DNA of 56,418 nucleotides from Lactiplantibacillus herbarum (lineage in GTDB: Bacteria; Bacillota; Bacilli; Lactobacillales; Lactobacillaceae). Position numbers and translations under genes: made by a program. The notes below the pieces were generated by a model that saw only the letters and a list, made by a program, of their open reading frames with translations, did not search any database and was not told the DNA's origin. The stretch lies in the NCBI RefSeq assembly GCF_001039045.1, contig NZ_LFEE01000021.1, forward strand, positions 21,474 to 77,891, read 5' to 3'. Shown piece by piece: positions 1-8,215 of the stretch (within the stretch, counting starts at the first letter, position 1; every line of letters begins with the position of its first letter).

Positions 1-104
1 CTCCGCTGATACTTGATTCAATGACCACTCCGTTAGCAAGCAATCAACTAACCATCTTCGCAAACTAATATTAACGATGTTTATCATGAAAATTAACCAG
101 TCTA

Positions 105-285
105 GCCGGAGGTGGTCAGGACTAGCGACGCTGTGAAGGTGGCTTTAGTCCGGTGTTTTTCCGGGCTTAGGCCACGGACGTTCTTGGTCATTGGCGATGT
201 TTGCCAAGGATCAAGACGAGGGTTAAGACCGCTTCTCAGGCTTAACACGGTCCCCACAGCTGAGCTAATTCTGACCACCGGAGGC
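105..285 (+). ncRNA. Candidate structured RNA, four-way-junction fold, family not recognised
   Basis: This stretch folds on paper into a closed multibranch structure. The closing stem pairs GGTGGTCAG (111-119) with CTGACCACC (271-279). It extends outward through a symmetric GGA/GGA loop to GCC (105-107)/GGC (283-285). Inward it runs through G120-T270, A121-T269, TAGC (123-126)/GCTA (264-267), a GAC/TGA loop able to form tandem G-A pairs, and GCTGTG (130-135)/CACAGC (255-260). Three hairpins fill the junction: GTGGC 139-143/GCCAC 171-175 enclosing AGTCCGG 147-153/CCGGGCT 161-167; TCTTGGTC 182-189/GATCAAGA 209-216 enclosing TTGGC 191-195/GCCAA 203-207; and GTTAAG 222-227/CTTAAC 241-246. Two stems need G-U wobbles that would be C-A mismatches on the other strand, so the + strand is preferred. 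It could be a stand-alone RNA or the 3' UTR of a gene left of the window. A 62-codon frame overlapping it looks accidental. I do not recognise 6S, RNase P, tmRNA, SRP or a riboswitch in it. Confidence 0.6.
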
Positions 286-382
286 GAAAGTAATGACTAA
301 TTTTGTTTTTCCAATCAAAATCATACCAGCGGTTCCAGTGAATCGTTAACTTTCAACCTTTAATATTATCTAACTAAGTTCT

Positions 383-2197
383 TTACGTAGCACCCTTCTG
401 ATAATGCTTCGGCGTCACGCCACCACCTGCTAACGAGAATTTGACGGTTTGGGCAACATTCTTCGCGATGCCCAAATCCTGAATCTCTTCGACGGAAGCC
501 GCTGCAATCTTGGTCATGGAACCAAACTTCCGCAATAACTTATTACGTGTTTTGGGTCCAACCCCTGGAATCTGATCCAGTCGCGAACTCAATGAATGCT
601 TAGTATGCACTTGTCGGTGGAAGGTAATTGCAAATCGGTGCACTTCGTCTTGAATCCGTTGTAACAGGTAAAATCCCTGGCTCTTGGGGTCCAAATGTAG
701 ATGTTGATCACCAGCAGATGCCAGCAGATCAGCCGTTTTATGGTGCTCATTCTTGACCATCGCTGCAACCGGGGTCGCTATCCCTAACTCATTCTCAAGA
801 ACATCCTTAGCTGCTTCCAACTGAATTTCGCCACCATCCATTAGAATCAGATCCGGCAAGGCAGCGTGTTCCTTCAGCAAACGAGTGTAACGGCGACGAA
901 TCACTTCACGGGTTGATGCCGCTTCATCCGCGTGATCGACTGTATTTAACTTGTACTTCCGATATAACTTCTTATTAGGCTGCCCATCTGAAAAGACAAC
1001 CATTGCGGATACCAAATCCGCCCCTTGAATATGTGAGTGGTCAAAGGCTTCGATCTTGTGACCAGCTGGAATACCCAACGCATCCGTAATCTCCTGCATG
1101 GCGCCCGTTGTCTTACGTTCATCAAGCTCTAAAAGTCGGAACTTCTCCTCTAACACGATGCGAGCATTCTTATGCGCCATATCTAATAGATCACGTTTCT
1201 GACCCCGTTGTGGTGTTCTGACAGGAATCCCTAGAATATCACTCAGCACTTTATGGTCCAAGCTGTCAGGCACTAATACTTCCCGTGGTAAGACGTTATT
1301 CTTGCGATTATAGAACTGCAGAATAAAGCTAGCCATCTCTTCTGGTGCTGTCGATACGATTGGAAATAACCGCTTTTCTCGTTTCATTAACCGCGCTTGG
1401 CGAATGAAGAAGACTTGAATCGACAACCAGCCCTTATCCATATAAAAGTTAAACAAGTCGCGCGGCGTATTATCATTAGAAATAATCTTTTGCTTTTCAA
1501 CCGTTACTTCAATATAGGTCAACTGATCGCGCAATTCGGCTGCCCGTTCAAATTCCAACGTGGCGGCTGCATTGTCCATCCGTTTCGTCAATTGTTTCTT
1601 AACCGTTTCAACATGACCGCTCAAAAAGGACTTAATCCGTTTAATCTGAGCGTCATATTCTTCCACGGGAACCGTCTTGAAACACGCACCCAAACACTGC
1701 CCCATGTGATAATACAGACAGGGCCGTTTTTGGAAGCCATGACACCGACGCAATGGATAAACTTTCTGAATAAAGTTGACTGTTTCCTGTGCCGCATAGA
1801 CGTTCGGATACGGACCAAAGTAATAGCCACCATCTTTACGGACGTCACTCACAATTAAAATCTGGGGGTCACGTTCATTGGTAATCTTAATGTAGGGATA
1901 ACCAGTTCCCTTCTTTAACTTGATATTAAAATAGGGTTGGTGCTTTTGAATTAACGTGATTTCTAACAGGAAAGCTTCCTTATCCGTTGAAGTCACGATG
2001 AATTCAAAATCCGCGATCTCTGAGACTAACCGCGCCGTCTTACCCGTATGACTACTTTTAAAATAAGAGCGAACCCGATTCTTGAGGTTTTTCGCCTTAC
2101 CAACGTAGATAATCTGACTATTGAGGTTCTTCATCAGGTAACAACCTGGTAAATCTGGCAGTAACGCTAGTTTATGTTCAATATTTTCGGATGCCAT
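383..2197 (-). CDS. uvrC: Excinuclease ABC subunit C
   Basis: This is the incision nuclease of UvrABC nucleotide excision repair, which cuts on both sides of a bulky lesion after UvrA/UvrB recognition. The 604 residues match the usual length. The N-terminal GIY-YIG nuclease domain (about 12-90) carries PGCYLM and YVGKAKNLKNRV. A UVR motif (FERAAELRDQL, about 215) would contact UvrB. The RNase H-like C-terminal nuclease domain shows FDHSHIQG and LILMDGG acidic residues. Tandem helix-hairpin-helix motifs (IPGVGPKTRNKLL onward) close the protein. The ATG is preceded by an AGGAAGG SD, and there is a good sigma-A promoter upstream, so it appears monocistronic. No uvrA or uvrB lies in the window. 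All expected motifs are intact. Confidence 0.97.
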   Translation of the reverse strand: MASENIEHKLALLPDLPGCYLMKNLNSQIIYVGKAKNLKNRVRSYFKSSHTGKTARLVSEIADFEFIVTSTDKEAFLLEITLIQKHQPYFNIKLKKGTGYPYIKITNERDPQILIVSDVRKDGGYYFGPYPNVYAAQETVNFIQKVYPLRRCHGFQKRPCLYYHMGQCLGACFKTVPVEEYDAQIKRIKSFLSGHVETVKKQLTKRMDNAAATLEFERAAELRDQLTYIEVTVEKQKIISNDNTPRDLFNFYMDKGWLSIQVFFIRQARLMKREKRLFPIVSTAPEEMASFILQFYNRKNNVLPREVLVPDSLDHKVLSDILGIPVRTPQRGQKRDLLDMAHKNARIVLEEKFRLLELDERKTTGAMQEITDALGIPAGHKIEAFDHSHIQGADLVSAMVVFSDGQPNKKLYRKYKLNTVDHADEAASTREVIRRRYTRLLKEHAALPDLILMDGGEIQLEAAKDVLENELGIATPVAAMVKNEHHKTADLLASAGDQHLHLDPKSQGFYLLQRIQDEVHRFAITFHRQVHTKHSLSSRLDQIPGVGPKTRNKLLRKFGSMTKIAAASVEEIQDLGIAKNVAQTVKFSLAGGGVTPKHYQKGAT

Positions 2198-2231
2198 AGC
2201 GGGCCTTCCTTTCGTTTAAATCAGCATTAAT

Positions 2232-2260
2232 AGTATACCGCCTGTGTGCACGCTGCTCAA
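2232..2260 (-). promoter_or_regulatory. Sigma-A promoter of uvrC
   Basis: On the minus strand TTGAGC (2255-2260) and TATACT (2232-2237) are separated by exactly 17 bp, 35 bp upstream of the uvrC ATG. No obvious LexA/DinR box overlaps it. Confidence 0.65.
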
Positions 2261-2290
2261 CCAATCAGCCCGCAAATCCGCATTTAACCC

Positions 2291-2346
2291 TCAAAAAAGC
2301 TCGTCAACCATAAACCACGTGATGTGGCTCAGTAATTGACGAGCTT
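2291..2346 (-). terminator. Intrinsic terminator of the amino-acid ABC operon
   Basis: AAAGCTCGTCAA and its complement TTGACGAGCTTT form a 12-bp stem with a roughly 30-nt loop. A T6 run follows on the minus strand, just after the ATPase gene. Confidence 0.85.
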
Positions 2347-2364
2347 TAATAACTTAATTCAGTT

Positions 2365-3105
2365 TTACATTAAGATTTTTGATAAGAAATCTTGGGCCCG
2401 TTCCGTTTCAGGATTAGCAAAGAACTTATCTGGCGTACTGTTTTCTTGAATGTAGCCGTCAGCCATAAACCAGATACGGTCAGCCACTGACTTAGCAAAG
2501 CCCATTTCATGGGTGACGACAACCATCGTCATCCCTTCTTTGGCTAGCTCTTGCATAACATTCAGTACTTCGCCGACCATTTCTGGATCCAAAGCAGAAG
2601 TTGGTTCATCGAACAACATCACCTTAGGACTCATCGCAAGGGCTCTGGCAATGGCCACCCGTTGCGCCTGCCCACCAGATAAACTGGTTGGGAAAGCATC
2701 CGCGTGATCATCTAGGCCAACTCGCTGTAACAGTTCATGAGCCGTCTTAGTCGCCGTTGCGTCATCGATATGTTTAACCTTCATTGGGGCCAACTTGATG
2801 TTTTCCAAAACAGTCATGTTAGGGAATAAGTTGAATCCTTGAAACACCATCCCCATTTTTTCCCGCAAGGCGTTCACACTCTTAGTATCAAGAGTCGTCA
2901 GGTCTTGCCCTTCAAAAGCAACCTTACCACTAGTAGGTGTTTCCAATAAGTTTAAGCACCGTAAGAAGGTACTCTTACCACCACCGGAAGGACCAACCAC
3001 CACGATTACTTGGCCAGGTTCCACTTTTTCCGTAATATCTTTTAAGACTTGGTTATCGCCGAAACTCTTAGCTACGGCTTCAACTTCAATTACTGGTTTA
3101 GTCAT
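2365..3105 (-). CDS. glnQ: Polar amino-acid ABC transporter, ATP-binding protein
   Basis: This is the ATPase subunit driving import by the fused binding-protein/permease encoded immediately upstream. In 246 residues it has Walker [10 protein letters not shown] (about 38-46), the ABC signature [15 protein letters not shown], Walker [13 protein letters not shown] and a switch histidine in [10 protein letters not shown]. This pattern is typical of the polar amino-acid (PAAT) subfamily, as in GlnQ and ArtM. Its ATG lies inside the end of the permease gene (8-bp overlap), which indicates translational coupling. Substrate (glutamine, glutamate, arginine or cystine) cannot be decided from the ATPase, so the symbol marks the family rather than a proven specificity. 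Confidence 0.9.
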   Translation of the reverse strand: MTKPVIEVEAVAKSFGDNQVLKDITEKVEPGQVIVVVGPSGGGKSTFLRCLNLLETPTSGKVAFEGQDLTTLDTKSVNALREKMGMVFQGFNLFPNMTVLENIKLAPMKVKHIDDATATKTAHELLQRVGLDDHADAFPTSLSGGQAQRVAIARALAMSPKVMLFDEPTSALDPEMVGEVLNVMQELAKEGMTMVVVTHEMGFAKSVADRIWFMADGYIQENSTPDKFFANPETERAQDFLSKILM

Positions 3106-4576
3106 GTTGCATTTTCCTTTCGAAGTAGTTCAAGATCCGTGACGCTGTGAAGGTCAAGATGAAGTATAAGACCATGATGACCACGATTGGCGCCACCCCA
3201 CGGTACGTATCTGAACGGACAATGTTACTTTGATAGATTAATTCGGTAACCCCGATAATCGAAACGATCGAACTATCCTTGATCAAGGTAATAAATTCAT
3301 TACCAAGTGATGGCCAAATATTCTTCAATGCTTGCGGTAAGACCACGTAACGCATCGTTTCCCTATTCGACATCCCTAAACTACGAGCTGCTTCGGTTTG
3401 ACCGATATTAACAGAGTTGATACCACCACGAACATATTCCGCAACGTACGCCCCAGAGTTCAAAGAAATCGCAATGATCCCTGATGTTAAGGCTGGTAAG
3501 TTGACAAAAATGCCTAAACCAAAGTAAACGAACATAACTTGAACCATCATTGGTGTCCCACGAATAAATTCAACGTAAGCTGTTGCCAGCCAACGTAAGG
3601 CCGTCTTGAAGGCGTTACCCTTAGCCATCCGTGCTAAGGCTAGGAGAATCCCGATAATGAATCCGAAGAAGACAGAACATACCGTGATGATCAGTGTATA
3701 TTCAATCCCAGTGGCAAATGCCTTCCAGTAATGTCCCATCGACGTGTTAGTCGTGTTGGTCTTCAAATACTTACCAGCAGTTGGTAGATATTCTTTCTTG
3801 ACTAGGTTTTCTTTTTTGATCTTATCAACAGTGACGTTGACTTTGTTGACTAGACTAGTTGAGCCTTTCCGGAAAGCAATTGCTGAACTAGTTGCGTCAG
3901 AACTCATGTTAAAGTCACTTGGAATTGCAACTAAACTTTTATTATTAGAAACATAAGCTTCTGCAGATGGTTTTTCCATCGCAACCCCGTCAATTTTGTG
4001 GCTTTGAAGGGCTAAGATTAAATCTGATTGTGACGTCATCCCTTTAGAAGTCGTGTTTTTCGTTTGACTCTTAATCGCATTATACTGGGTTGACCCCGTT
4101 TGTGCGCCTAACGTACCGCCCTTAAAAGAATCTTTGTTCTTATACTTGGCTTGGTCCGTCTTGTTGATGACAATATCGTATCCACCTTGATAATAAACGT
4201 GGGTAAAGTCAACATTCTTCCGACGAGCCGCGGTTGGATTCATCCCAGAAATAATCATGTCAACTTTTCCAGTCTGAAGTGCAGTAATCAATGTATCAAA
4301 AGACATTTTCTTGATTACCAGTTTAACGCCAAGATCCTTGGCGACCTGCTTACCAATCTCAACGTCCATCCCAACAACCTTGCTCTTACCATTGACCGTT
4401 GCTTGAAACTCGTATGGCGGATAATCAGGGGATGTCCCCATGACTAGGGTCCCCTTCTTCTGAATCTGCTCTAGCGAGTTATCAGCTGCTTGTGCATGTT
4501 GTGTTTGCCCTAACGGTACGACCGTCATGATCAGGGCTACAATAATAGCTAAAAACCACCCATATCTTTTTTTCAT
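3098..4576 (-). CDS. Amino-acid ABC transporter: substrate-binding protein fused to permease
   Basis: One polypeptide carries both the extracellular binding domain and the membrane channel. From the chosen start it has an N-terminal signal/anchor ([19 protein letters not shown]), a type-3 solute-binding domain (about 30-265, beginning [20 protein letters not shown]), then a permease domain with several membrane segments. The permease contains the EAA loop ([20 protein letters not shown]) that docks on the ATPase. This GlnPH-type fusion is common in lactic acid bacteria. The frame stays open 16 codons further upstream, but the ATG at 4576 has a GAGGAG SD at good spacing and gives a proper signal peptide. 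Family known; exact substrate is inference. The presence of ArgR-like half sites upstream hints at arginine or glutamine. Confidence 0.9.
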   Translation of the reverse strand: MKKRYGWFLAIIVALIMTVVPLGQTQHAQAADNSLEQIQKKGTLVMGTSPDYPPYEFQATVNGKSKVVGMDVEIGKQVAKDLGVKLVIKKMSFDTLITALQTGKVDMIISGMNPTAARRKNVDFTHVYYQGGYDIVINKTDQAKYKNKDSFKGGTLGAQTGSTQYNAIKSQTKNTTSKGMTSQSDLILALQSHKIDGVAMEKPSAEAYVSNNKSLVAIPSDFNMSSDATSSAIAFRKGSTSLVNKVNVTVDKIKKENLVKKEYLPTAGKYLKTNTTNTSMGHYWKAFATGIEYTLIITVCSVFFGFIIGILLALARMAKGNAFKTALRWLATAYVEFIRGTPMMVQVMFVYFGLGIFVNLPALTSGIIAISLNSGAYVAEYVRGGINSVNIGQTEAARSLGMSNRETMRYVVLPQALKNIWPSLGNEFITLIKDSSIVSIIGVTELIYQSNIVRSDTYRGVAPIVVIMVLYFILTFTASRILNYFERKMQHD

Positions 4577-4611
4577 CGCGCTTCTCCTCGTTTTGTAATT
4601 TACAAGAGTAA

Positions 4612-4712
4612 AGTATAGTCGCATATGATTATTTATGCAAGTATTTTTGATAAATTCTTGATTTTATGCACAAATAAGTATTTTATGCAGTGTTTTTAGC
4701 CTTGTTTATGCA
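4612..4712 (-). promoter_or_regulatory. ABC-importer promoter with four TTTATGCA repeats (likely operator array)
   Basis: A near-ideal promoter on the minus strand, TTGCAT (4635-4640), 17 bp, TATACT (4612-4617), precedes the importer operon. The octamer TTTATGCA (TGCATAAA on the transcribed strand) occurs exactly four times: 4632-4639, 4663-4670, 4682-4689 and 4705-4712. The first copy overlaps the -35 box, as expected for repression. The rest extend into the region shared with the divergent small gene. The octamer resembles a half site of an ArgR box, but this is an inference from memory of the motif class. Confidence 0.6.
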
Positions 4713-4781
4713 TACAAAGCGGATAACTGACAAATGAGCAAAAATTTGCTATTATTAGCGATAAGCGAAGGGAATGATTTG

Positions 4782-4952
4782 ATGTCATTAAAAGTACAAC
4801 GTCAAGATAACCTTGATAAACTATTCGACAAGTTCGCCATCGGTCCGGATGATAAAGACAAGTTAACGACGAAAGCAGTTCAAGAGACCATCGATGAACA
4901 TGCCAAGCGTCAGGAAACTAAGCCAACAAAAAAAGATACTGACAAACAATAG
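4782..4952 (+). CDS. Small conserved-looking acidic/basic protein, function unknown
   Basis: It encodes about 56 residues beginning MSLKVQRQDNLDKLFDKF and ending in a lysine-rich, probably disordered tail. The frame extends 16 codons upstream, but the ATG at 4782 has a GAAGGGA SD and the upstream part looks non-coding. No domain, membrane segment or signal is visible. The DNL-DKLFDKF opening recalls small streptococcal/lactobacillar proteins of the SPJ_0845 type; this is recollection and not verified. It is monocistronic, divergent from the ABC importer, shares its repeat-rich control region, and is followed by a strong terminator. Confidence 0.6.
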   Translation: MSLKVQRQDNLDKLFDKFAIGPDDKDKLTTKAVQETIDEHAKRQETKPTKKDTDKQ

Positions 4953-4969
4953 TCAGTACTCCACAATTA

Positions 4970-5014
4970 AAGGAGCCGTTCTTCAAATTTCAATGAAGAG
5001 CGGCTCCTTTTTCG
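4970..5014 (+). terminator. Intrinsic terminator of the small gene
   Basis: AGGAGCCGTTCTTCA pairs with TGAAGAGCGGCTCCT (one G-U wobble) around an 8-nt loop and is followed by TTTTTC on the + strand. Confidence 0.85.
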
Positions 5015-5047
5015 TAATCGCTATCTAAGCTAACTCAGACGATCAGC

Positions 5048-5455
5048 TTAACAAATTTTAGTCCCAATTGTTTTCATTGCTTCACGACGTTCCGCTTCCG
5101 TTTCAGGGCTAACGTTACGCCAATCAACAACGGATAAGGCACCATCAAGGATTCCACTATCGTCCTTCAAAGCTAAACCACTGTGCCACCGTGCAATATT
5201 AAGGCCATTGCCAAGATAGACTTCATCAGCTGGTGCTGCGTGCATGTCATAACCAGCATTATTTTCTAACTCAATGGTGAAATTAGGATCAGCTGCTTTT
5301 AAAATAACTAACTGAAATTTATTACCAATAGCACAACTCCCACCTAGACTTGAATATTTATTAGAACCATCATCAGTCGTCAGGATAACTTGACTTCCTG
5401 CGGGGATTTTATCTGCTAAATAAGCTTGTGCATCATCTTTAATATTAATTTTCAT
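5048..5455 (-). CDS. HesB-like / iron-sulfur cluster biosynthesis family protein
   Basis: The 135-residue protein starts MKINIKDDAQAYL and contains GGSCAIGNKFQLVIL and YDMHAAPADEVYLG. It resembles the Fe-S biosynthesis (HesB/IscA-like) fold family as found in lactobacilli, but lacks the three-cysteine signature of true A-type scaffolds. Only two cysteines are present, one in GGSCAIG and one as the last residue. It is therefore a divergent member and a role in cluster assembly is unproven. No suf genes are nearby. The ATG is clear but the SD is weak. It sits alone between two transcription units. Confidence 0.6.
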   Translation of the reverse strand: MKINIKDDAQAYLADKIPAGSQVILTTDDGSNKYSSLGGSCAIGNKFQLVILKAADPNFTIELENNAGYDMHAAPADEVYLGNGLNIARWHSGLALKDDSGILDGALSVVDWRNVSPETEAERREAMKTIGTKIC

Positions 5456-5559
5456 ATTTAAGCATCCTTTCCATTAATCTAATTAAGTTGTGTGCAACTC
5501 TTTTACACTTACTAATTTAACCCTTTTCGACTTAAATTGCAATCAAACCGCCCATAAAC

Positions 5560-5595
5560 AAAAAAAGTACCCGTCATTAAGAACGACGAGTACTA
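5560..5595 (-). terminator. Intrinsic terminator of the engB-mazG unit
   Basis: AGTACTCGTCGTT pairs imperfectly with ATGACGGGTACT on the minus strand, followed by T7. Confidence 0.8.
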
Positions 5596-5603
5596 ACAAG
5601 TAA

Positions 5604-5900
5604 TTATTTAACTGGTTTACCACTAGGGTATTTGTGGTTCAACTTCGTAATATTTTGCTTGGCAACTTCTTCAAAGGGAATATCAGCCCATTCGGCAACC
5701 TGTGATAAGTACCACAGAACGTCACCCATCTGCTTAGTCAACTGATCCTTATTTAATCGTTCACCATGAAACGTGTACTTTTTAACTTGGTCAACAACCT
5801 GACCCGTTTCAGAAGCTAATCCTAACGATAAGTTGGTTAGAACCTGTTCATTGCCATATAGTGTCCGGTTCGCTAACGCTTGATATTCATTAAAATCCAC
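5604..5900 (-). CDS. MazG-like nucleotide pyrophosphohydrolase
   Basis: This is a short all-alpha NTP pyrophosphohydrolase, probably for house-cleaning of nucleotide triphosphates. The metal-binding helices are visible as LASETGQVVDQVKK and KQMGDVLWYLSQVA (the ExxxxxxD and GDVLWYL parts of the MazG pattern). I place the start at GTG 5900 (VDFNEYQAL), which has AGGGGG nine bases upstream and lies just past the engB stop. An ATG 14 codons earlier would overlap engB and adds residues that are not family-like. The resulting 98 residues fit single-domain MazG-like proteins. It is co-transcribed with engB. The preferred nucleotide is unknown. Confidence 0.75.
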   Translation of the reverse strand: MDFNEYQALANRTLYGNEQVLTNLSLGLASETGQVVDQVKKYTFHGERLNKDQLTKQMGDVLWYLSQVAEWADIPFEEVAKQNITKLNHKYPSGKPVK

Positions 5901-5902
5901 AA

Positions 5903-6496
5903 CTAATGGCCCCCTACAGAATGCGCTTCGATCCACTGCCAAACAGCTTCTTTGCCATCCTTAGTCTTAGACGAGAAGGCAATAAAATCATCTTTAGGCT
6001 GGAAATTCAGCGTTTTTTTGATCAAACTCTCTTGCTTATTCCACTTACCACGCGCAATTTTATCACTCTTGGTAGCGACCACTAGTAATGGCATCTGGTA
6101 GTAACCCATCCACTCATACATCGCCACGTCATCTTTGGTAGGTGCATGACGCGCATCAACCAAAATAATCACCCCACGAAGCGTATTACGGCTTGTAAGG
6201 TAAGTCTCGATCATTTGGCCCCACTTCTCACGTTCCTTCTTAGAAGCCTTCGCGTAGCCATAACCAGGTACGTCCACAAAATACAACTGATCTTCAACCT
6301 TGTAGAAATTCAAGGTCTGGGTTTTCCCCGGCTGACTTGAAGTTCGCGCGTAACTATTACGATTAATCAACACGTTGATCAACGATGATTTACCAACGTT
6401 AGAACGGCCAGATAACGCAATTTCTGGGAACCCGGTTGTTGGATACTGACTAGGTGCAACGGCACTCATTACAAGTTCAACGTCATGTACTTCCAT
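5903..6496 (-). CDS. engB: Ribosome biogenesis GTP-binding protein EngB/YsxC
   Basis: EngB is an essential GTPase acting late in 50S subunit assembly. The 197 residues show G1 GRSNVGKSS (about 30-38), G3 DVPGYGYAK, and G4 TKSDK, with SSKTKDG as the G5 region; all are intact. The ATG follows an AAGGAG SD. It lies just downstream of clpX, an arrangement shared with many Firmicutes where lon/clpX precede ysxC, but a GC-rich hairpin separates them here and a TAGAAT -10-like box suggests its own promoter. mazG follows directly. Confidence 0.96.
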   Translation of the reverse strand: MEVHDVELVMSAVAPSQYPTTGFPEIALSGRSNVGKSSLINVLINRNSYARTSSQPGKTQTLNFYKVEDQLYFVDVPGYGYAKASKKEREKWGQMIETYLTSRNTLRGVIILVDARHAPTKDDVAMYEWMGYYQMPLLVVATKSDKIARGKWNKQESLIKKTLNFQPKDDFIAFSSKTKDGKEAVWQWIEAHSVGGH

Positions 6497-6576
6497 TAAA
6501 ATTAACTCCTTTATACAATCATTGTTATTAATTCTATCACACTTTTTACGTCGCTCAGCAAGCGCTAAACAGCATT

Positions 6577-6609
6577 CAGGACCGCAAATGGCTATCCATC
6601 GCGGTCCTG
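6577..6609 (-). terminator. GC-rich hairpin between clpX and engB
   Basis: CAGGACCGC and GCGGTCCTG form a perfect 9-bp stem. On the minus strand, downstream of clpX, it has no T run, so termination is probably partial and it may instead stabilise the clpX 3' end or allow read-through into engB. Confidence 0.5.
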
Positions 6610-6627
6610 AAATAATTAATAACTTTT

Positions 6628-7893
6628 TTATGAAGCTTGTTGGTCTGCTAATACCAAATCTGGTTCAGCATGATTAACAACCGTCGCGTTCGTGATAATA
6701 ACTTTCTTCACGTCATCACGGCTTGGAATATCATACATGATATCCCGCATCGTATCTTCAATAATTGAGCGCAAGCCCCGGGCACCCGTATTCCGTGCTA
6801 AGGCTTCCTCAGCAATTGCTCGTAAAGCGTCGTCCTTAAAATCAAGTTCGGCACCATCTAAGGCAATTAAACGTTGATATTGTTTAACTAAAGCATTCTT
6901 TGGTTCCGTTAAAATCCGAACTAAATCTTCTTCAGTTAAACGTTCGAGCGCCGTCAAGATTGGTAAACGACCAATGAATTCAGGAATTAATCCGAATTGT
7001 AATAGATCTTCAGGAACGACTTGTTGCATGATACTTCTAGTGTCATCTAAGACCGCGTTCTTGCCGTCCGTGTCAGAACCAAAACCAATCGTCTTGTCCC
7101 CTAAACGACGTTTAACAATGTCTTCGATGCCATCAAAAGCACCACCCACGATGAAGAGAATATTCGTCGTGTCGATTTGAATGAATTCTTGTTGGGGATG
7201 CTTACGACCACCCTGAGGCGGAACGTTGGCAATAGTGCCTTCCAAGATCTTCAATAGGGCTTGTTGTACCCCTTCACCAGAAACATCTCGTGTAATCGAA
7301 ACATTTTCGCTCTTCTTGGCAATCTTATCGATTTCATCAATATAGATGATCCCTTTTTCAGCACGCTCAACATCATAATCCGCATTTTGTAATAGCTTCA
7401 ATAAGATATTTTCAACGTCTTCCCCAACATAACCAGCTTCAGTTAAAGTTGTGGCGTCTGCAATTGCAAACGGAACGTCTAAGATACGTGCTAAACTCTG
7501 AGCTAAGAAGGTCTTCCCTGAACCGGTAGGACCAACTAGGCTGATATTACTCTTCTGTAACTCAGGACCTTCAGTATCCTCAGCATCGGTTTCAGCAATC
7601 GCCTTAACCCGTTTGTAGTGGTTATAGACTGCAACTGAAAGTGTCCGCTTAGCTTCATTTTGACCAATAACGTATTGATCTAATTCGTCAACAATTTCCT
7701 TGGGCGTTGGAATATCCGTAAGTTCATGTGTTTGTTCTTCACTGAACTCTTCATCGATAATTTCTTTACATAAATCGATACATTCATTACAGATATAAAC
7801 GCCGGGGCCAGCCACAATTTTTTTCACTTGATCCTGTGATTTGCCACAGAACGAGCAATTTACTGGGCCGTTTGTCTCGGTATTTTCAAACAT
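6628..7893 (-). CDS. clpX: ATP-dependent Clp protease ATP-binding subunit ClpX
   Basis: ClpX is the AAA+ unfoldase that feeds substrates to ClpP. The 421-residue protein has the N-terminal C4 zinc-binding domain (Cys in CSFCGK, residues 13 and 16, and in CNEC, residues 35 and 38). It has Walker A GPTGSGKT (about 120), the pore loop GYVGED, Walker [11 protein letters not shown] and the sensor-2 arginine in NTGARGLR. These are complete and typical. The gene lies downstream of tig, with its own intergenic region in between, a gene order common in Gram-positives. No CtsR or CIRCE operator was recognised upstream. Confidence 0.97.
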   Translation of the reverse strand: MFENTETNGPVNCSFCGKSQDQVKKIVAGPGVYICNECIDLCKEIIDEEFSEEQTHELTDIPTPKEIVDELDQYVIGQNEAKRTLSVAVYNHYKRVKAIAETDAEDTEGPELQKSNISLVGPTGSGKTFLAQSLARILDVPFAIADATTLTEAGYVGEDVENILLKLLQNADYDVERAEKGIIYIDEIDKIAKKSENVSITRDVSGEGVQQALLKILEGTIANVPPQGGRKHPQQEFIQIDTTNILFIVGGAFDGIEDIVKRRLGDKTIGFGSDTDGKNAVLDDTRSIMQQVVPEDLLQFGLIPEFIGRLPILTALERLTEEDLVRILTEPKNALVKQYQRLIALDGAELDFKDDALRAIAEEALARNTGARGLRSIIEDTMRDIMYDIPSRDDVKKVIITNATVVNHAEPDLVLADQQAS

Positions 7894-8153
7894 TCATTCT
7901 CACCTCATCGATGTATTTACATGGACTAATCATAACAGAAAAACCTAGCTAAAACCAGCTTAGGCACTGTTTTCTACGCTCACTACTATAACATGGTCCT
8001 TCTGAAACCCGAAATTATTTGTTCACTGATCTTACCATTCAGCTTCAGCAAGCAACCTATTAAACCAGCTAATCCGACTACTAGTCATGACAACACCTTA
8101 TATCCAGACGATGACTATCACCTGATTAACACATGGCTCTGAATAGCAACATA
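7894..8153. other. Intergenic region clpX-tig, no gene seen
   Basis: The stretch between clpX and the tig terminator contains no convincing coding frame. On the minus strand a TATGAT hexamer ends about 30 bp upstream of the clpX SD and could be its -10 box, but a matching -35 is poor. A TATAGT further upstream is a second weak candidate. The longest ATG frame is 18 codons without a good SD. Confidence 0.5.
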
Positions 8154-8193
8154 CAAAAAAGCCCTGAGAAAAAATCACTTTTTCTCAAGGCTT
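8154..8193 (-). terminator. Intrinsic terminator of tig
   Basis: AAGCCTTGAGAAAAA pairs with TTTTTCTCAGGGCTT (one G-U wobble) around a 5-nt loop, followed by a further T run on the minus strand. Confidence 0.88.
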
Positions 8194-8215
8194 TTCAATG
8201 TCTAAAAACTAATAA

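Noticed and set aside
112-300. 62-codon + strand frame inside the structured region
   Set aside because: It opens at a non-ATG start inside the closing stem, has no SD of its own, and its codons follow the RNA pairing constraints. The structured RNA explains the region better.
1397-1858. 153-codon + strand open frame
   Set aside because: It lies entirely antisense to the well-conserved uvrC coding sequence and has no SD; it is a shadow frame.
7894-8153. Possible small gene or CtsR/CIRCE operator upstream of clpX
   Set aside because: The only ATG frame is 18 codons without a convincing SD, and no CIRCE inverted repeat or CtsR heptad repeat was seen.
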